Positions 11,990 through 22,836 of a stretch of DNA of 64,000 bases are shown here, piece after piece. Every line of letters begins with the position of its first letter. Position 1 is the stretch's first letter. Source of the stretch: Semisulcospira habei. Lineage: Eukaryota; Mollusca; Gastropoda; Semisulcospiridae. The translations under genes were made by a program, and so were the position numbers. The DNA lies in assembly GCA_036245525.1 (NCBI GenBank), contig BTPG01000004.1, forward strand, positions 50,667,323 through 50,731,322, read 5' to 3'. The notes under the pieces were generated by a model, which did not search any database, had not been told where the DNA came from, and was given only the letters and a program-made list of their open reading frames with translations.

Positions 11990-12540
11990 ACCTAGACCCA
12001 CACGGGGAGTACGCCACATGTACACAGCTATTCAAATGGGATGCTGTGTCCTTCTCCCCGAATGTGTATATGTATCGAGTACTCCAGCCAACGGTACTGG
12101 AATATACACATTTAAGTGTACCTTGCTGAAAGTTTGATTTTGTTGCACACTTCAGTTCAAAGACCCACTACGCTGCTACCTGAAATCACTCTGCCTCCCT
12201 AATTTATCTTCCATCATATCAACTCTTTTAAAGTTTTTTTTTTCCGTTTTCACTTTTCAGATTTTTTAAACATGAAATTAATTGCAAAAGAAAAACTCCA
12301 GTTCGTGTTTGAAGTCAGTTAGCTTGAAATTACGGACGTGGTACATTCGAGTGTTTATCAAACACCATGACAGCCTCCACCATTAGTTGTGTGGGCCCAT
12401 ATCAGTCGCTCGCATGTTTAAAATCGGATGGTTCCTAAATAACATGTTATCTGTGAACAAATGGAGCGGTTTGAACAGTTCTTGCAAGCTAGTAATTCTG
12501 GGGACAGTGTTGTTCAAAAAGCTTTTTAATCGGTAATTCA
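11990..12540. repeat. Segmental duplication (copy of 28.08-28.77 kb)
   Basis: Shared ordered blocks include CGGGGAGTACGCCACA, CAAAGACCCACT, CTCCAGTTCGTGTTT, AGTGTTTAT near a CATTACAGC/CATGACAGC block, and AAAAAGCTTTTTAAT. The two copies lie at similar distances upstream of GPCR copies A and C, so the duplicated unit contained the GPCR (inference). Confidence 0.65.
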
Positions 12541-12678
12541 ACTTTAGTTTTAGCCTTCATGTGCGTTTGCACTCCGCCGGAACCACGGCGGCGCGACCAA
12601 AGGCACGGCATAATCTTTGCGAAATCGACCTCATTAACACGGGTAGTATAGAAAATAGCACAGAGGTAGGTCACTTCA

Positions 12679-12742
12679 AGACATTCCATCCAGACTATTA
12701 GCTGCGTCCCGCTAGGACGCGGCTAGCCTGGATGGAATGTCT
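12679..12742. repeat. Hairpin, 64 bp
   Basis: AGACATTCCATCCAG at the left and its exact complement at the right enclose an inner stem GCTGCGTCC/GGACGCGGC with a CGCTA loop. One or two unpaired positions interrupt the stem. It could fold as RNA. No coding content. Confidence 0.75.
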
Positions 12743-13008
12743 CGGCGGAATGTCTTAAGACGTGGGCCACAGTGTGGCAGATATTCGCAATGAGACTTTT
12801 AGGCGTGACACGCCGACGACAATAAATGCTATCGTTTTCAGCTGCTAAATAAGAAACCCTCGTTTTATCCGCGGAAGGATAAGCTTTGTTCTGAATGATT
12901 ACTCTTCAGTTTAACGATAAAAGAGATCGGGGCGTCGCGCACGTGTAGATCTCGTAGCGAATGTCTGCAAAACGTAGGAGAGGATTTCTGGCGCAGCCGA
13001 GTCATACT

Positions 13009-13073
13009 CATCCTGTTCCACCGGGCCTAGAACTCCTCCGACGGAGGAGTTCTAGGCCCTGTGGAACAGGATG
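13009..13073. repeat. Near-perfect hairpin, 65 bp
   Basis: The arms CATCCTGTTCCAC and GTGGAACAGGATG, then GGGCCTAGAACTCCTCCG and its complement, form a stem of about 31 bp. Only one unpaired base per side interrupts it and the loop is almost absent. It resembles the core of a MITE or a small-RNA precursor. Confidence 0.8.
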
Positions 13074-13700
13074 AATCAAACTGGAGAAAATCGATCGCGC
13101 CTTGGGCTCAACATTGTATTTTAAAAGTAGACTTAAAACGGCAAGATTATTGGATAATAAAGTGGACTAGGGTACAATACTCTCATCAAGCATGCAAAAT
13201 CAGAGGTTACTGGTCAGTCTTGCAGGCATCGTCGCTTCGACATAACGCATGTGAAATTATGCTCCGAAAACATTCACATTCCGAGCTTATCACCACACAG
13301 ATATTTCTTCAGTATTCGCTAAGTTCTCAAGCAGTCTTTTACCACGTGTGCATGATTAATTCTAATATGTGGAGAATTATAGTAGTCCAGTGACATGTTA
13401 TCCATCTAGCAGAAAGAAAATGCCACTGAAAACATTGTGCATTAGTAACCCCTCCACCCCCCCCCCCCCCCTCAGTAAAAACGAAGAAGCAGGGGTGCCT
13501 AAACCGCCCATAAATGCAGCAGATAATTCCACGGTATACTGCAGACGTATCTATGTAGTGATATGCTCGGAATGTGAAAGAGGCAAACGGAACTGCCATA
13601 CTTTCAGAGCATATTTCCGCATGATTTATATCAGTGAAGCCATGATGCCTAGAAGACCAGTAACCGCTGATTTTGCATGCTTGTTGAGAGTATTTAACCC

Positions 13701-14432
13701 TTGTTCACTTTATTATCACATAATATTGTTCTTAGCCGCTTAGACTATTGTAACTCCCTCCTGGCAGGTGTCCCCCAGAAAGAACTCTCTCGTCTGCAGA
13801 CAGTCCTCAACAATGCTGCCAGACTTGCTTTTGGCAAATCTAAAATGGACCATGTAACCCCCCCCCTACTTCAGGAATTGCACTGGCTACCCATTCAGTT
13901 TAGAGTCGAGTACAAGATTGCGGTCCTGGCTTTTCGCTGCTTTGATGGATCCCTACCGCCATACCTCTCATCCCTCCTCAACATCTATCAGCCCTCCCGT
14001 TCCCTTCGTTCCTGCTCTGAGAAGCGTTTCCGTGTCCCCAGCTTTTCCTCTAAGCGGTTTGGCTGCCGGACATTCCAGTATCAAGCCCTTGTTGTCTGGA
14101 ACTCACTTCCCCTACACCTCCGGAATGCTGAAAACATTGACGTCTTTAAGACCCAACTTAAAACCTACTTCTTTCAGCTTGCGTACCATTAATCCACAGA
14201 TTGTGTGTGCGTGTGTGTGATGTTGGTTTGGTCTGCATACATATGGTTTTGTTATGTGTGTTTTAGTTGTATGTGCGTGCGTAGATTAGAAGTGCATAGA
14301 TTATACTTTTTTAAAGGTAGTGAGATTCTCCATATATACATTTTTTTTTTTGTAACGCGCTTAGAGCCCACTGCTCCTGGGGATTCAGCGCGATATAAAT
14401 GCTCTTTATTATTATTATTATTATTATTATAT
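13701..14432 (+). mobile_element. CR1/L2-like LINE, 5'-truncated 3' end
   Basis: The terminal ~155 codons of an RT ORF (to the stop at 14,192) are followed by a 3' UTR. The UTR ends in a GCGCTTAGAGCCC...GCGCGATATAAATGCTC stem-like terminus and an (ATT)n tail at 14,404-14,432. The 5' truncation and simple-repeat tail are as expected from target-primed reverse transcription. Confidence 0.85.
13725..14192 (+). pseudogene. Reverse transcriptase C-terminus of LINE
   Basis: The frame reads SRLDYCNSLLAGVP..., ...LHWLPI.FRVEYKI... and ends ...NIDVFKTQLKTYFFQLAYH. These are the well-known C-terminal motifs of CR1/L2-group RT proteins. The catalytic RT domain and the endonuclease are absent, so it cannot be active on its own. 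The frame stays open from the truncation point to the natural stop, suggesting moderate age. Confidence 0.85.
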
Positions 14433-14606
14433 TGCGGTTTTGGGTTCTATCTTTAAAAACAAACAAACAAACAAAACTAAACAAACAACAACCCTTTGAG
14501 CCTAGGGTGCGACCGATTTTCGGCCCGTTCCAGAGTCTTTTAGACTCGGGTCCAGTATGTAGAGAGGGCGGCAAGTCGGTTATCACGCCGATCTCGCTTA
14601 TCATTA

Positions 14607-14820
14607 TTAACCCATTCAGCCCTGACGCACTACAGCAGGAGATGGGTCGACCATGATAATTCAAGGGTAGTGCCAGATTAGCTTGGCGCCTGTCGGCGCC
14701 AAGCTAATCTGGCACTGCACTTGAATTATCATGGTCGATCCATCTCCTGCAACAGGTGCATAGTCATTAGATGAAGCCTCCAAAATTTGGAAAATACGGC
14801 CGTCGGGCTGAATGAGCTAA
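14607..14820 (+). mobile_element. TTAA hairpin MITE, copy 1
   Basis: It begins TTAACCCATTCAGCCC and ends in the inverted GGGCTGAATGAGCTAA. The centre is a long hairpin: CATGATAATTCAAGGG, TAGTGCCAGATTAGC and TTGGCGCC face their complements around 14,697. There is no ORF. The TTAA ends point to a transposase with TTAA target preference, such as piggyBac or Kolobok (inference). Confidence 0.85.
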
Positions 14821-14980
14821 CAGTCTCATATCCGTATGCGGCACGTTTCGAATGAGTTAATGTCAGCTTTAGCTTTTATCTACTCCATTTACTCACTGAA
14901 CTATTTTGTTTTTGATTATCCCTGTTACATTGACAGACGTATCTGATTATATTTAGAACAGTTTTTAGTTTTAACCCTTT

Positions 14981-16452
14981 TAGGCTGTCGATAGTGCATT
15001 TTGTGGCTGTCGATAGTGCATCTTGTGGCTGTCGATAGTGCATCTTGTGGCTGACGATAGTGCATCTTGTGGCTGTCGATAGTGCATCTTGTGGCTGACG
15101 ATAGTGCATCTTGTGGCTGTCGATAGTGCATCTTGTGGCTGTCGATAGTGCATTTTGTAGCTGTCGATAGTGCATCTTGTGGCTGTCGATAGTGCATCTT
15201 GTGGCTGTCGATCACTATCTTGTGGCTGTCGATAGTGCATCTTGTGGCTGTCGATAGTGCATCTTGTGGCTGTCGATAGTGCATCTTGTGGCTGACGATA
15301 GTGCATCTTGTGGCTGTCGATAGTGCATCTTGTGGCTGTCGATAGTGCATCTTGTGGCTGACGATAGTGCATCTTGTGGCTGTCGATAGTGCATCTTGTG
15401 GCTGTCGATAGTGCATCTTGTGGCTGTCGATAGTGCATTTTGTGGCTGACGATAGTGCATTTTGTGGCTGTCGATAGTGCATTTTGTGGCTGTCGATAGT
15501 GCATCTTGTGGCTGTCGATAGTGCATCTTGTGGCTGTCGATAGTGCATCTTGTGGCTGTCGATAGTGCATTTTGTGGCTGACGATAGTGCATTTTGTGGC
15601 TGTCGATAGTGCATTTTGTGGCTGACGATAGTGCATTTTGTGGCTGTCGATAGTGCATTTTGTGGCTGTCGATAGTGCATCTTGTGGCTGTCGATAGTGC
15701 ATCTTGTGGCTGTCGATAGTGCATCTTGTGGCTGTCGATAGTGCATCTTGTGGCTGTCGATAGTGCATCTTGTGGCTGTCGATAGTGCATCTTGTGGCTG
15801 TCGATAGTGCATTTTGTGGCTGACGATAGTGCATTTTGTGGCTGTCGATAGTGCATCTTGTGGCTGTCGATAGTGCATTTTGTGGCTGTCGATAGTGCAT
15901 TTTGTGGCTGTCGATAGTGCATTTTGTGGCTGTCGATAGTGCATCTTGTGGCTGTCGATAGTGCATTTTGTGGCTGTCGATAGTGCATTTTGTGGCTGTC
16001 GATAGTGCATCTTGTGGCTGTCGATAGTGCATTTTGTGGCTGTCGATAGTGCATCTTGTGGCTGTCGATAGTGCATTTTGTGGCTGTCGATAGTGCATCT
16101 TGTGGCTGTCGATAGTGCATCTTGTGGCTGTCGATAGTGCATCTTGTGGCTGTCGATAGTGCATTTTGTGGCTGTCGATAGTGCATCTTGTGGCTGTCGA
16201 TAGTGCATCTTGTGGCTGTCGATAGTGCATTTTGTGGCTGTCGATAGTGCATCTTCTGTCGATAGTGCATTTTGTGGCTGTCGATAGTGCATCTTGTGGC
16301 TGTCGATAGTGCATTTTGTGGCTGTCGATAGTGCATCTTGTGGCTGTCGATAGTGCATTTTGTGGCTGTCGATAGTGCATCTTGTGGCTGTCGATAGCGC
16401 ATTTTGTGGCTGTCGATAGTGCATTTTGTGGCTGTCGATAGTGCATTTTGTG
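14981..16452. repeat. Minisatellite, 22-bp unit, ~67 copies
   Basis: The unit is GTGGCTGTCGATAGTGCATC plus TT, about 67 copies over 1.47 kb. Variants are few (TCTT/TTTT, TGTC/TGAC). One irregular unit lies at about 15,211 and one short unit at about 16,254. Because 22 is not a multiple of 3 and no stop occurs, all three minus frames stay open and repeat the same 22-residue peptide. I do not regard these as genes. Confidence 0.97.
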
Positions 16453-16551
16453 GAGGCGTTTCTTGAAGTAATTACTTCTTCAAAGAGCGCTACCGACAGC
16501 CAAAATGAACGATTTTTTGGGTTTCTTCACACTTTCACACCATTAATCTGT

Positions 16552-16749
16552 TTAACTCTATGGCCCCACATTTTTTAGATGTCACCTAACGTCTATGTAC
16601 CAGTTGGGAGAGATGGATCGACCATGATAATTCAAGGGTGGTGCCAGATTAGCTTGGCGCCATGAGGCGTCAAGCTGATCTGGCACCACCCTTGAATTAT
16701 CATAGTCGATCCATCTCCTGTTGCAGCGCGTCGGGGCTAAAGGGATTAA
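16552..16749 (-). mobile_element. TTAA hairpin MITE, copy 2
   Basis: It has the same central hairpin as copy 1 (CATGATAATTCAAGGG...CTTGAATTATCATAG), is bounded by TTAACTC at the left and GGGATTAA at the right, and has more divergent flanks. The copy lies at the same position in block C, so it predates that duplication. Confidence 0.8.
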
Positions 16750-16823
16750 AGCACAGCGTATACTCTGTATTATGAGGTGAGTATAGCATTTCCATGTCAT
16801 CATCTGACACCGATCAAACAAAC

Positions 16824-17855
16824 TCATCTATGATAATTTCTGACAGTCACAAGCGCCACTGTCGTCTGTGGCTGCTGTCTTTTAGCTTTAGTTGTACATA
16901 CAAGTATGACGAACGCTTTCCGAAACTCGGTGCCGCTCAGACAGCACAGGTAAAAGTTGACAGCACTGTTGGTGTACCACAGCATAAAACAAACTGTCAT
17001 AGCAAGCCACAGACTGTCATTTTCCCCATCGCCATATAATGCGTATGAGGTATTCGGCATGAACAATGAAAGTGGCATTGTCAGCAGGAAAAACGCCACT
17101 GACGTCACAACAAGAGCGAGGGTGAGTGAGGAGGCTTTCCGCTGACGAGAACTGACGTGAGCCGAACTGATCATCTCCATCCTGCGGGCTGTCTGCACGG
17201 ACTGGGCCACTTTCCACATCAGCAACACGTTGCAGACCACAAGGATACAAAACGGTATCAGTGAGTCGAAAAGCAAGTCCAGCCAGGGGAATATACTATA
17301 TTCAAGTTGGCGGTAAAGCTTGTCCTGCAACTTGCACATTCTTTGTGTTGTATTTTTCTCAGGCACAACAGTGTACGTCATAAGTTTATGACTGTTCACG
17401 ATCGCTGACACCAACACTATGGCCACGACAACAAACGCAGTTTTGACTTTACAAATACATCTGGTCCGGTGAGGCCACACCACTGACATCATTCTCTGTG
17501 TAGTCATCGCGGCGAGAAGCAAGGACGACGTCATTGCGCTTGTGAACTCAATGAATAGTCCAATCTTGCAGGCACTTTCGTGCACGTCCACAACGCCCAG
17601 AGAATATCCGAAATACATCGATTTCTCCAAAAACACCAAGTCTAGCTGCACAAGGTCCGAGGTAGCCAGGGCAATGAAATAAACAGACATGGACACCATA
17701 GACTGCCTGGCGCTCATCCTACGTAACACAACAATCGTCATCACGTTGCCAAAAGTCCCCAGGACAATGATGACAGGCGGACACACCCGCCATAACCACA
17801 GGGCCGCTACACGTGCAGCACACAGCATGCTTGTCGATGTGGTCGGCTTATTCAC
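16824..17855 (-). CDS. Class A (rhodopsin-type) GPCR, copy B
   Basis: The 343-residue single-exon receptor starts at an ATG followed by NKPTTSTSM. Landmarks: Asn37 (TM1), Asp67 (TM2), Cys96 (TM3) and Cys174 (ECL2), which should form the conserved disulfide, Pro201 (TM5), Pro261 (TM6), and NSAVNFY at 296-302 (TM7). The DRY triplet is TQR at 119-121. The Tyr of NPxxY, kept in copies A and C, is Cys304 here (NFYLC). Potential N-glycosylation sites are NTT at 168 (ECL2) and NTS at 268 (ECL3). ECL3 (about 265-282) is the most divergent part among the three copies. Its C-tail is identical to that of copy C. Peptide or amine ligand unknown. Confidence 0.85.
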   Translation of the reverse strand: MNKPTTSTSMLCAARVAALWLWRVCPPVIIVLGTFGNVMTIVVLRRMSARQSMVSMSVYFIALATSDLVQLDLVFLEKSMYFGYSLGVVDVHESACKIGLFIEFTSAMTSSLLLAAMTTQRMMSVVWPHRTRCICKVKTAFVVVAIVLVSAIVNSHKLMTYTVVPEKNTTQRMCKLQDKLYRQLEYSIFPWLDLLFDSLIPFCILVVCNVLLMWKVAQSVQTARRMEMISSAHVSSRQRKASSLTLALVVTSVAFFLLTMPLSLFMPNTSYALYGDGENDSLWLAMTVCFMLWYTNSAVNFYLCCLSGTEFRKAFVILVCTTKAKRQQPQTTVALVTVRNYHR

Positions 17856-18103
17856 CTGTCTGTATCGAGAAACGCGTTTTTACGGTGTCCGTATCGTATG
17901 TTAATGTACAAAAGCGTTCACTTTTGTTCACTACGAGGTTACTACAAGTTCATAGAACAGGAAACTCCCAAACACCATATTTCCTAGTGTACCGCGTGCT
18001 GCACATTCGGATCCCACGGTAACCTCGCGGATCACTTTGGAATAAAAATTAATGCAGACGGCAAATGGACTGAACACCGCTATCGAAACACAAACACAGT
18101 CAT

Positions 18104-18368
18104 GTACTCATGCTGTACCAGTCACTAACTGTTTTGACCTACTGATAATATGGGCGAGTCGCGAGGGACGTACTCATGCTGCACCAGTCACTAACTGTTT
18201 TGACCTACTGATAATATGGGCGAGTCGCGAGGGACGTACTCATGCTGCACCAGTCACTAACTGTTTTGACCTACTGATAATGTGGGCGAGTCGCGAGGGA
18301 CGTACTCATGCTGCACCAGTCACTAACTGTTTTGACCTACTGATAATGTGGGCGAGTCGCGAGGGACG
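18104..18368. repeat. 66-bp tandem repeat, 4 copies
   Basis: The unit begins TACTCATGCTGCACCAGTCA and ends GGCGAGTCGCGAGGGACG. The four copies are almost identical. Block C has only one related copy, near 27,140-27,195, so the expansion is specific to block B. The open plus frame (22-residue repeat) is a by-product of unit length. Confidence 0.9.
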
Positions 18369-18659
18369 TGGGGGTGGCTGTGTTCCGAACCCGCCGCCAC
18401 CCCAACCCCGCCCCCACCCCCATTTCAGCCCCGAAATACTTAAAAATTGTATATCAAATGTTATATCAAAGTCCTCTGTTTTGGAGTTTGGAACCACCCG
18501 TTTCCCCTCCTCCCTTCTTTATTTTTTTCCAAAAGGTCAAACGCATACCAGTGAAGGAATGAGTTGGTAATCATTCCGAAAGGTTTTTACACGCACAATC
18601 CCGCGGCCCCTCTCCCCTCCCCTCCCCCCCCAAACAACAACAACAACAAACAACAAAAC

Positions 18660-20540
18660 AAAACAAGATGAGGCGGATCAGTTTCATCCCAAAGTCTACC
18701 GTATTGTTTGGAGCTCATGCATTTTTCTGTTAGGAACATTCAGAGTTGTTCGGCATATTTTAAAGCGCATCTTTCTGATCCATTTCCCTCCTCTCTAAGC
18801 CAGCCTCTGATCAACACACACGAGGCGTACATACATAAAGACAGACACACGGCGATTCCCGCCATTAGTTAGCTCCTAGACCAAGCGCATACCAACAGCG
18901 CTTGGAGTCCCTGCTATGTTAAAAACGTGTAGGTGGTGGCGCACAAATACCCGAGAAAGAGGAAGAAATTAAGGCCTAATATTAATGCTGATTATGTCCA
19001 AAGCTGTTCTGCTACCTGACAGTACGTCGCAACTTTGAAGCAAAGCGGCGTCACCGTTTGACGCTTGTCTTCGAATCGACCCGTTTGGGACCGGACGCCG
19101 CCGTCTTGGTTTTTGTACATTTGCGGTGGAAAAACACTTCAGGTGAAATCATGAGACCGGTCATGTGATCCCCAGTCTATGAATAGTAACGCGCGTGCAA
19201 AATGCAGAAGAGCTCTTGCTTGCGGAATCGACTGAAAGAGCAGACGACTATAAAGATAATGCGTTTTCAAATACATCCGATTGTCTGTTGTTTACATTAA
19301 TGCGCGTGTGTATGTGTGTGTAATGGCCTCTTGTGCTTACTGTGGCAGTAGCTCGTAGCGACCAAGCGCATACGAAGGCCGGAACAGTGCTTGGACTAGT
19401 CCCTGCCGTATCCGTGTTAAAAACTCGTGTAGGAGTCGGGGTGCGGCGCTAAACGACAGAAATATTAAAAAAAGAAAGGAAGGAACCAGAGAAGCAACCT
19501 ACCTGGAGCTCCTATGTCATCATAAACTCATGTAGTAGGTTTTAGTAAATGCACATGCCACTGTCAGCTACTGCGACGTGAAAGATTTCAGACCTGCCGC
19601 CATTTTGTCCACAAGAAATTGAAGAATAAATTTGGGCGGATAAATAGATTTCACGTCATTAGCATATATGATGGTAACAAGAAAACATTTACGTCACTCA
19701 ACAGCAAGATAACGTCATATTTTTGTTCATAATTCCCTTGACGCATCATTTTTGCAGTACATATGAAAACACTGTACTCCTTGGGGAGGCTCTTTACGGG
19801 AGGAGAAAGAAAAATACTAAGTAATTCTGCACCACAAGCTAATACTTTTTCCAAGACAAATCTGCGGCGGAGATAAAAGCATCATGTGTTCAAAAATGGA
19901 GATTTTTTTCCCGGTCTAACGAATGAAAACAACCTACCCCAAGCAACGGATGCGCTCCGATTCTAGTGTGCGCCATGACACACGTACAGTCAATTTAGAC
20001 GCTCCGAGAGCGTGACGATCCAAAATATCTTGTGCGCCACCACCATCTTACAAGCTAAGTTAGTGCGCCACTGATTTTCAGCGGTTGAATTCGGGGCCTC
20101 GGTTCTAGACTAAGCCCCAAAATATAACTGAGGCCCCGGCCAGGGTTAGCCAATAATACGCTCTGTGGGCTCGTGCAGCGACAAGAATTATGAAGAAGAA
20201 TAGCACGAGCAGCAAAATGACGTCACTATAAGCTTCACGTCATGGCAGCGCTAGTCTCACGACGCCGTGTACACAGTGACGAATTTGATGTTTCACGTCA
20301 CTCATCCGAAAGGCACGCAGCCTCTTTCAGGGCTGACTGTTTTGTTCTACACAGCCTCTTCCAGCGCCGACTGTTTAATGAGAGTATATATTACAAAACT
20401 TGCAACAACAAAAAAAAATTATTATTCAAAACGTTGAAGAGGTACAACGCTGGATTATGAACTCATTCAATATCTCTATTTAATCTAGCTGTATGCAAAG
20501 TTTCTAGTAAGAATAACAAACCGGTTTTTGTGAAACGGTC
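18660..20540. repeat. Segmental duplication D1, second copy
   Basis: Homologous to 1.45-2.84 kb (see that entry). It includes about 1.2 kb (18,890-20,090) without a match in the first copy. No gene is recognised within. A palindromic GAGGCCCCGG/CGGGGCCTCGG pair occurs near 20,093-20,145. Confidence 0.6.
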
Positions 20541-20672
20541 ATTTTCTTGTCAACGTGTAACGTAATTAAAAAAAAGAAAAAAACATCTTCGGGAGAATTC
20601 ACGTAGGGAAAATATTGTTAAGTTTTAAGATTGTCTGTCCACAAATGTGGGCTGTAGTCGCTGTCACAAACA

Positions 20673-20690
20673 CACACACACACACACACG

Positions 20691-20723
<33 letters not shown>

Positions 20724-20724
20724 T

Positions 20725-20800
<76 letters not shown>
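20673..20800. repeat. (CA)n microsatellite
   Basis: A CA run with a few GCA/TA/GA interruptions. Frames through it give poly-Thr/His or poly-Val/Cys proteins that are not genes. Confidence 0.95.
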
Positions 20801-20928
20801 ACACACACTGCATTTAGTGGCGCCAAGTACGTTCTCTAGCAAGGTTTGCGTAGCTAGACGCCTGACGTCATTTTTATCTTGTAACTTCTTTGCCAGAATT
20901 CGGGGCCCGCCCGCCCAGCACATCGTGT

Positions 20929-21361
20929 TACTCACAAACCAGATAGGTGAGGCTAGCGCTGGCAGAATTGTCAGTACTCAAACCAAGGGGAATCACTAGC
21001 GCTAGCCTCACCTATCTGGTTTGTGAGTATCACGTATAACTCGAGGCAAAAATTTGTATCGTTACATTGTTGTGTAATGTTCTGTGCATCTACTGTGGGA
21101 AATCAGGGTATTTACCCGACCACATATAGTAGCGCACCTTCATGTTTGTGTATGTATGTTTCTCCTGCCTACTTCCTAAGTTCCGGAGAAAGACATGGGT
21201 TATATAAGAGACCTGATCCATTCTTTTTGAGGATGGAAATGATTGTCTTATTCTATACCTGCGTATTTCTCTGTGGGCTGGCGATTGGGTGCCTGATAGG
21301 CGGTGGCAGAGGATCTAACTGTTGTCTGTCCAGCGCTGTGATTCCCCTTGGTTTGAGTACT
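20929..21361. mobile_element. 433-bp element flanked by 12-bp direct repeats
   Basis: AGCACATCGTGT occurs exactly at 20,917-20,928 and 21,362-21,373. At the left end an inverted repeat (CTCACAAACCAGATAGGTG at about 20,931 and its complement at about 21,010-21,028) encloses a CAAACCAAGGGG block. That block recurs inverted at the right end (CCCCTTGGTTTGAGTACT). About 60 bp of it is also found at 54,447-54,505 inside another element. No ORF with known content. Confidence 0.65.
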
Positions 21362-21496
21362 AGCACATCGTGTGCATTTTACGTGACGGAACGCGCTCCT
21401 ACCAACCCCATTTCAAAGTCTACCGTATTTTCAATACGTCGGACAAAAACAACACATAAAAACCCAACTCATTTTCAGTTTTCGGCCAGTGGAAGA

Positions 21497-21560
21497 GTAA
21501 CCCAATGCGCAAAAGGCCATCGGGCCGACATCGGCCGCCGTTCGCGGGGCCGTTGACCTT
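21497..21560. repeat. GC-rich palindrome fragment (P-GC)
   Basis: CAATGCGCAAAAGGCCATCG and GGCCGACATCGGCCGCCGTT match the left arm of the palindrome at 7,583 and 31,402. The right arm is mostly lost. Confidence 0.6.
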
Positions 21561-21656
21561 TTGCCCGTTGACTTCTGAAGAACTGAATCAACTGAACTGA
21601 AAGAACTGAATCAACGCGCACTTTGTAGCCTACACTAGGTGCACGCAACGAGGTCA

Positions 21657-21797
21657 CTTGATTTTGGACTGATTCCAGTTGTAAAAGGTTCTCTAAAACC
21701 GGCATAGAAGTAGAGTATTCCTATTCTTTCTTTCCTAGACAGACCTCACGCCGGACACTTCCGTAGCTGCGGAGCACTCGGTGACTATGAATAAAAC
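21657..21797. repeat. Duplicated segment E, left half
   Basis: Together with 24,263-24,420 it matches the continuous segment 27,300-27,560: TTGGACTGATTCCA, GTAAAAGGTTCTCTAAAAC, GCACTCGGTGACTATGAAT, then GTTTGATAGAAGCGTTGAG across the insertion. The copy at 27.4 kb is the uninterrupted site of the Penelope-like insertion. Confidence 0.85.
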
Positions 21798-21849
21798 AAA
21801 GAAAAACAGAAGATAGTGGTAGAAAACCCTTTAAAATAGAAACAAATAA

Positions 21850-21880
21850 CGACGTTTCGGATCAAAGATCCTTCCTCAGG
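21850..21880 (-). ncRNA. Hammerhead-ribozyme-like motif (left arm)
   Basis: On the minus strand the motif reads CTGAGGA, then a GGATC/GATCC stem with TTT loop, then GAAA. This fits the hammerhead core CUGANGA - stem II - GAAA. Hammerhead motifs are known from Penelope-like element terminal repeats. Stem III and stem I were not resolved by eye, so self-cleavage is uncertain. Confidence 0.5.
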
Positions 21881-21961
21881 TGACATGGAAACAAACGTAG
21901 AACAGAAAGAACACGACAGAAAGAATAGACGTCATCCTGTATAGAGAGAATTTAGAATGAC

Positions 21962-22006
<45 letters not shown>

Positions 22007-22134
22007 CACACACACGTACACATAATGACGCAAATACACATGCACAAAACACGTAGCACAAAACTTACGTCTATATACATACACGTCACTGCATACATTC
22101 GCATTCACTCGTGCCTGCTGCAGCTCGCGCACAT

Positions 22135-22136
<2 letters not shown>

Positions 22137-22196
<60 letters not shown>
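22137..22196. repeat. (CA)n microsatellite in PLE left arm
   Basis: A CA run mirrored by (GT)n at about 23,826-23,884 in the right arm. Neighbouring homopolymers are A (about 21,966-22,004) and T (about 24,017-24,060). The tracts differ slightly in length between arms, as expected for slippage. Confidence 0.95.
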
Positions 22197-22199
<3 letters not shown>

Positions 22200-22279
22200 T
22201 ACACACTCAAAGGTAGCATCCAGTATCAACAGTGAGGTCAAGTCTGGCACCAACTACCCATCAGGCCGAGCATACATCC

Positions 22280-22836
22280 CTAGGGGCGAATGTTCAAGCC
22301 GCGCGGATGGTAAGTGCCAAGCCTGTCCGCGAAAAAGGATTCTGTCATTTTGCGGCGGATGAAGTGGGATGTATTTTGCCAAAGGATGCGTATGCTGAAA
22401 TGTGTGAGGCTATGAGGAGGTTCGTTGAAATGACGTCCAACCTGGTTGTTGTATCCGAGGCGGATCGAACGAACATGCTCCTCGCAGCGTTCAGGGAGTG
22501 TACGGTATGTCTCCCCCACATACAACATCTTTGGGCAGTGAGAACATGAGATGACATAGACAATATCCGATGACTGGCATGTGAATGATCGGTGGACATG
22601 AAAAGATGACAGGGGTCCGGTGATGACGGGGGATGTGTTGATGTACGGACATGCTTTGCAGTGTGGTTGCTGACAAGGGTGTGTGCCAGGTGGTAAGGTG
22701 TTAGATGCGCGAAGTGAACTGTGAACAAGATGATCGCGTAGGTTAGTGTCACGTTTGTAAGCGACCAGCGGAGGCTCAGGAAATATGTCTTTCAATACTG
22801 TGTCATTCTGAATGATGTGGAAGTTCCTGAGGAGAA
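22280..22836 (-). pseudogene. GIY-YIG nuclease end of PLE ORF, left arm
   Basis: This is the inverted copy of the C-terminal ~185 codons of the Penelope ORF. It contains the Cys-rich linker (HCKACPY), the GIY-YIG start (DIVYVISC...MLYVGETYRTLPER) and the end LNIRP. The residues are identical to the right arm. The RT part is missing, so it is a fragment. Confidence 0.85.

Larger units (their letters stand above)
14835..18515. repeat. Segmental duplication block B (GPCR B)
   Basis: This block is homologous to 24,715-27,300. Both run in order: a GTATGCGGCACGT block, TTGACAGACGTATCTG, a minisatellite, GGAGGCGTTTCTTGAAG, a TTAA hairpin MITE, the GPCR gene, then a CAGTCACTAACTGTTTTGACC type block. 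The gene 3' ends look almost identical between blocks while the minisatellites differ in unit and length. Confidence 0.85.

Noticed and set aside
14925..16446. Minus-strand ORFs of 499, 488 and 395 codons
   Set aside because: They are the 22-bp minisatellite read in three phases, giving the same repeat peptide; no domain, signal or codon structure of a gene.
14981..16452. CRISPR-like regular repeats
   Set aside because: Units are contiguous with no spacers, in a eukaryotic context; simple minisatellite.
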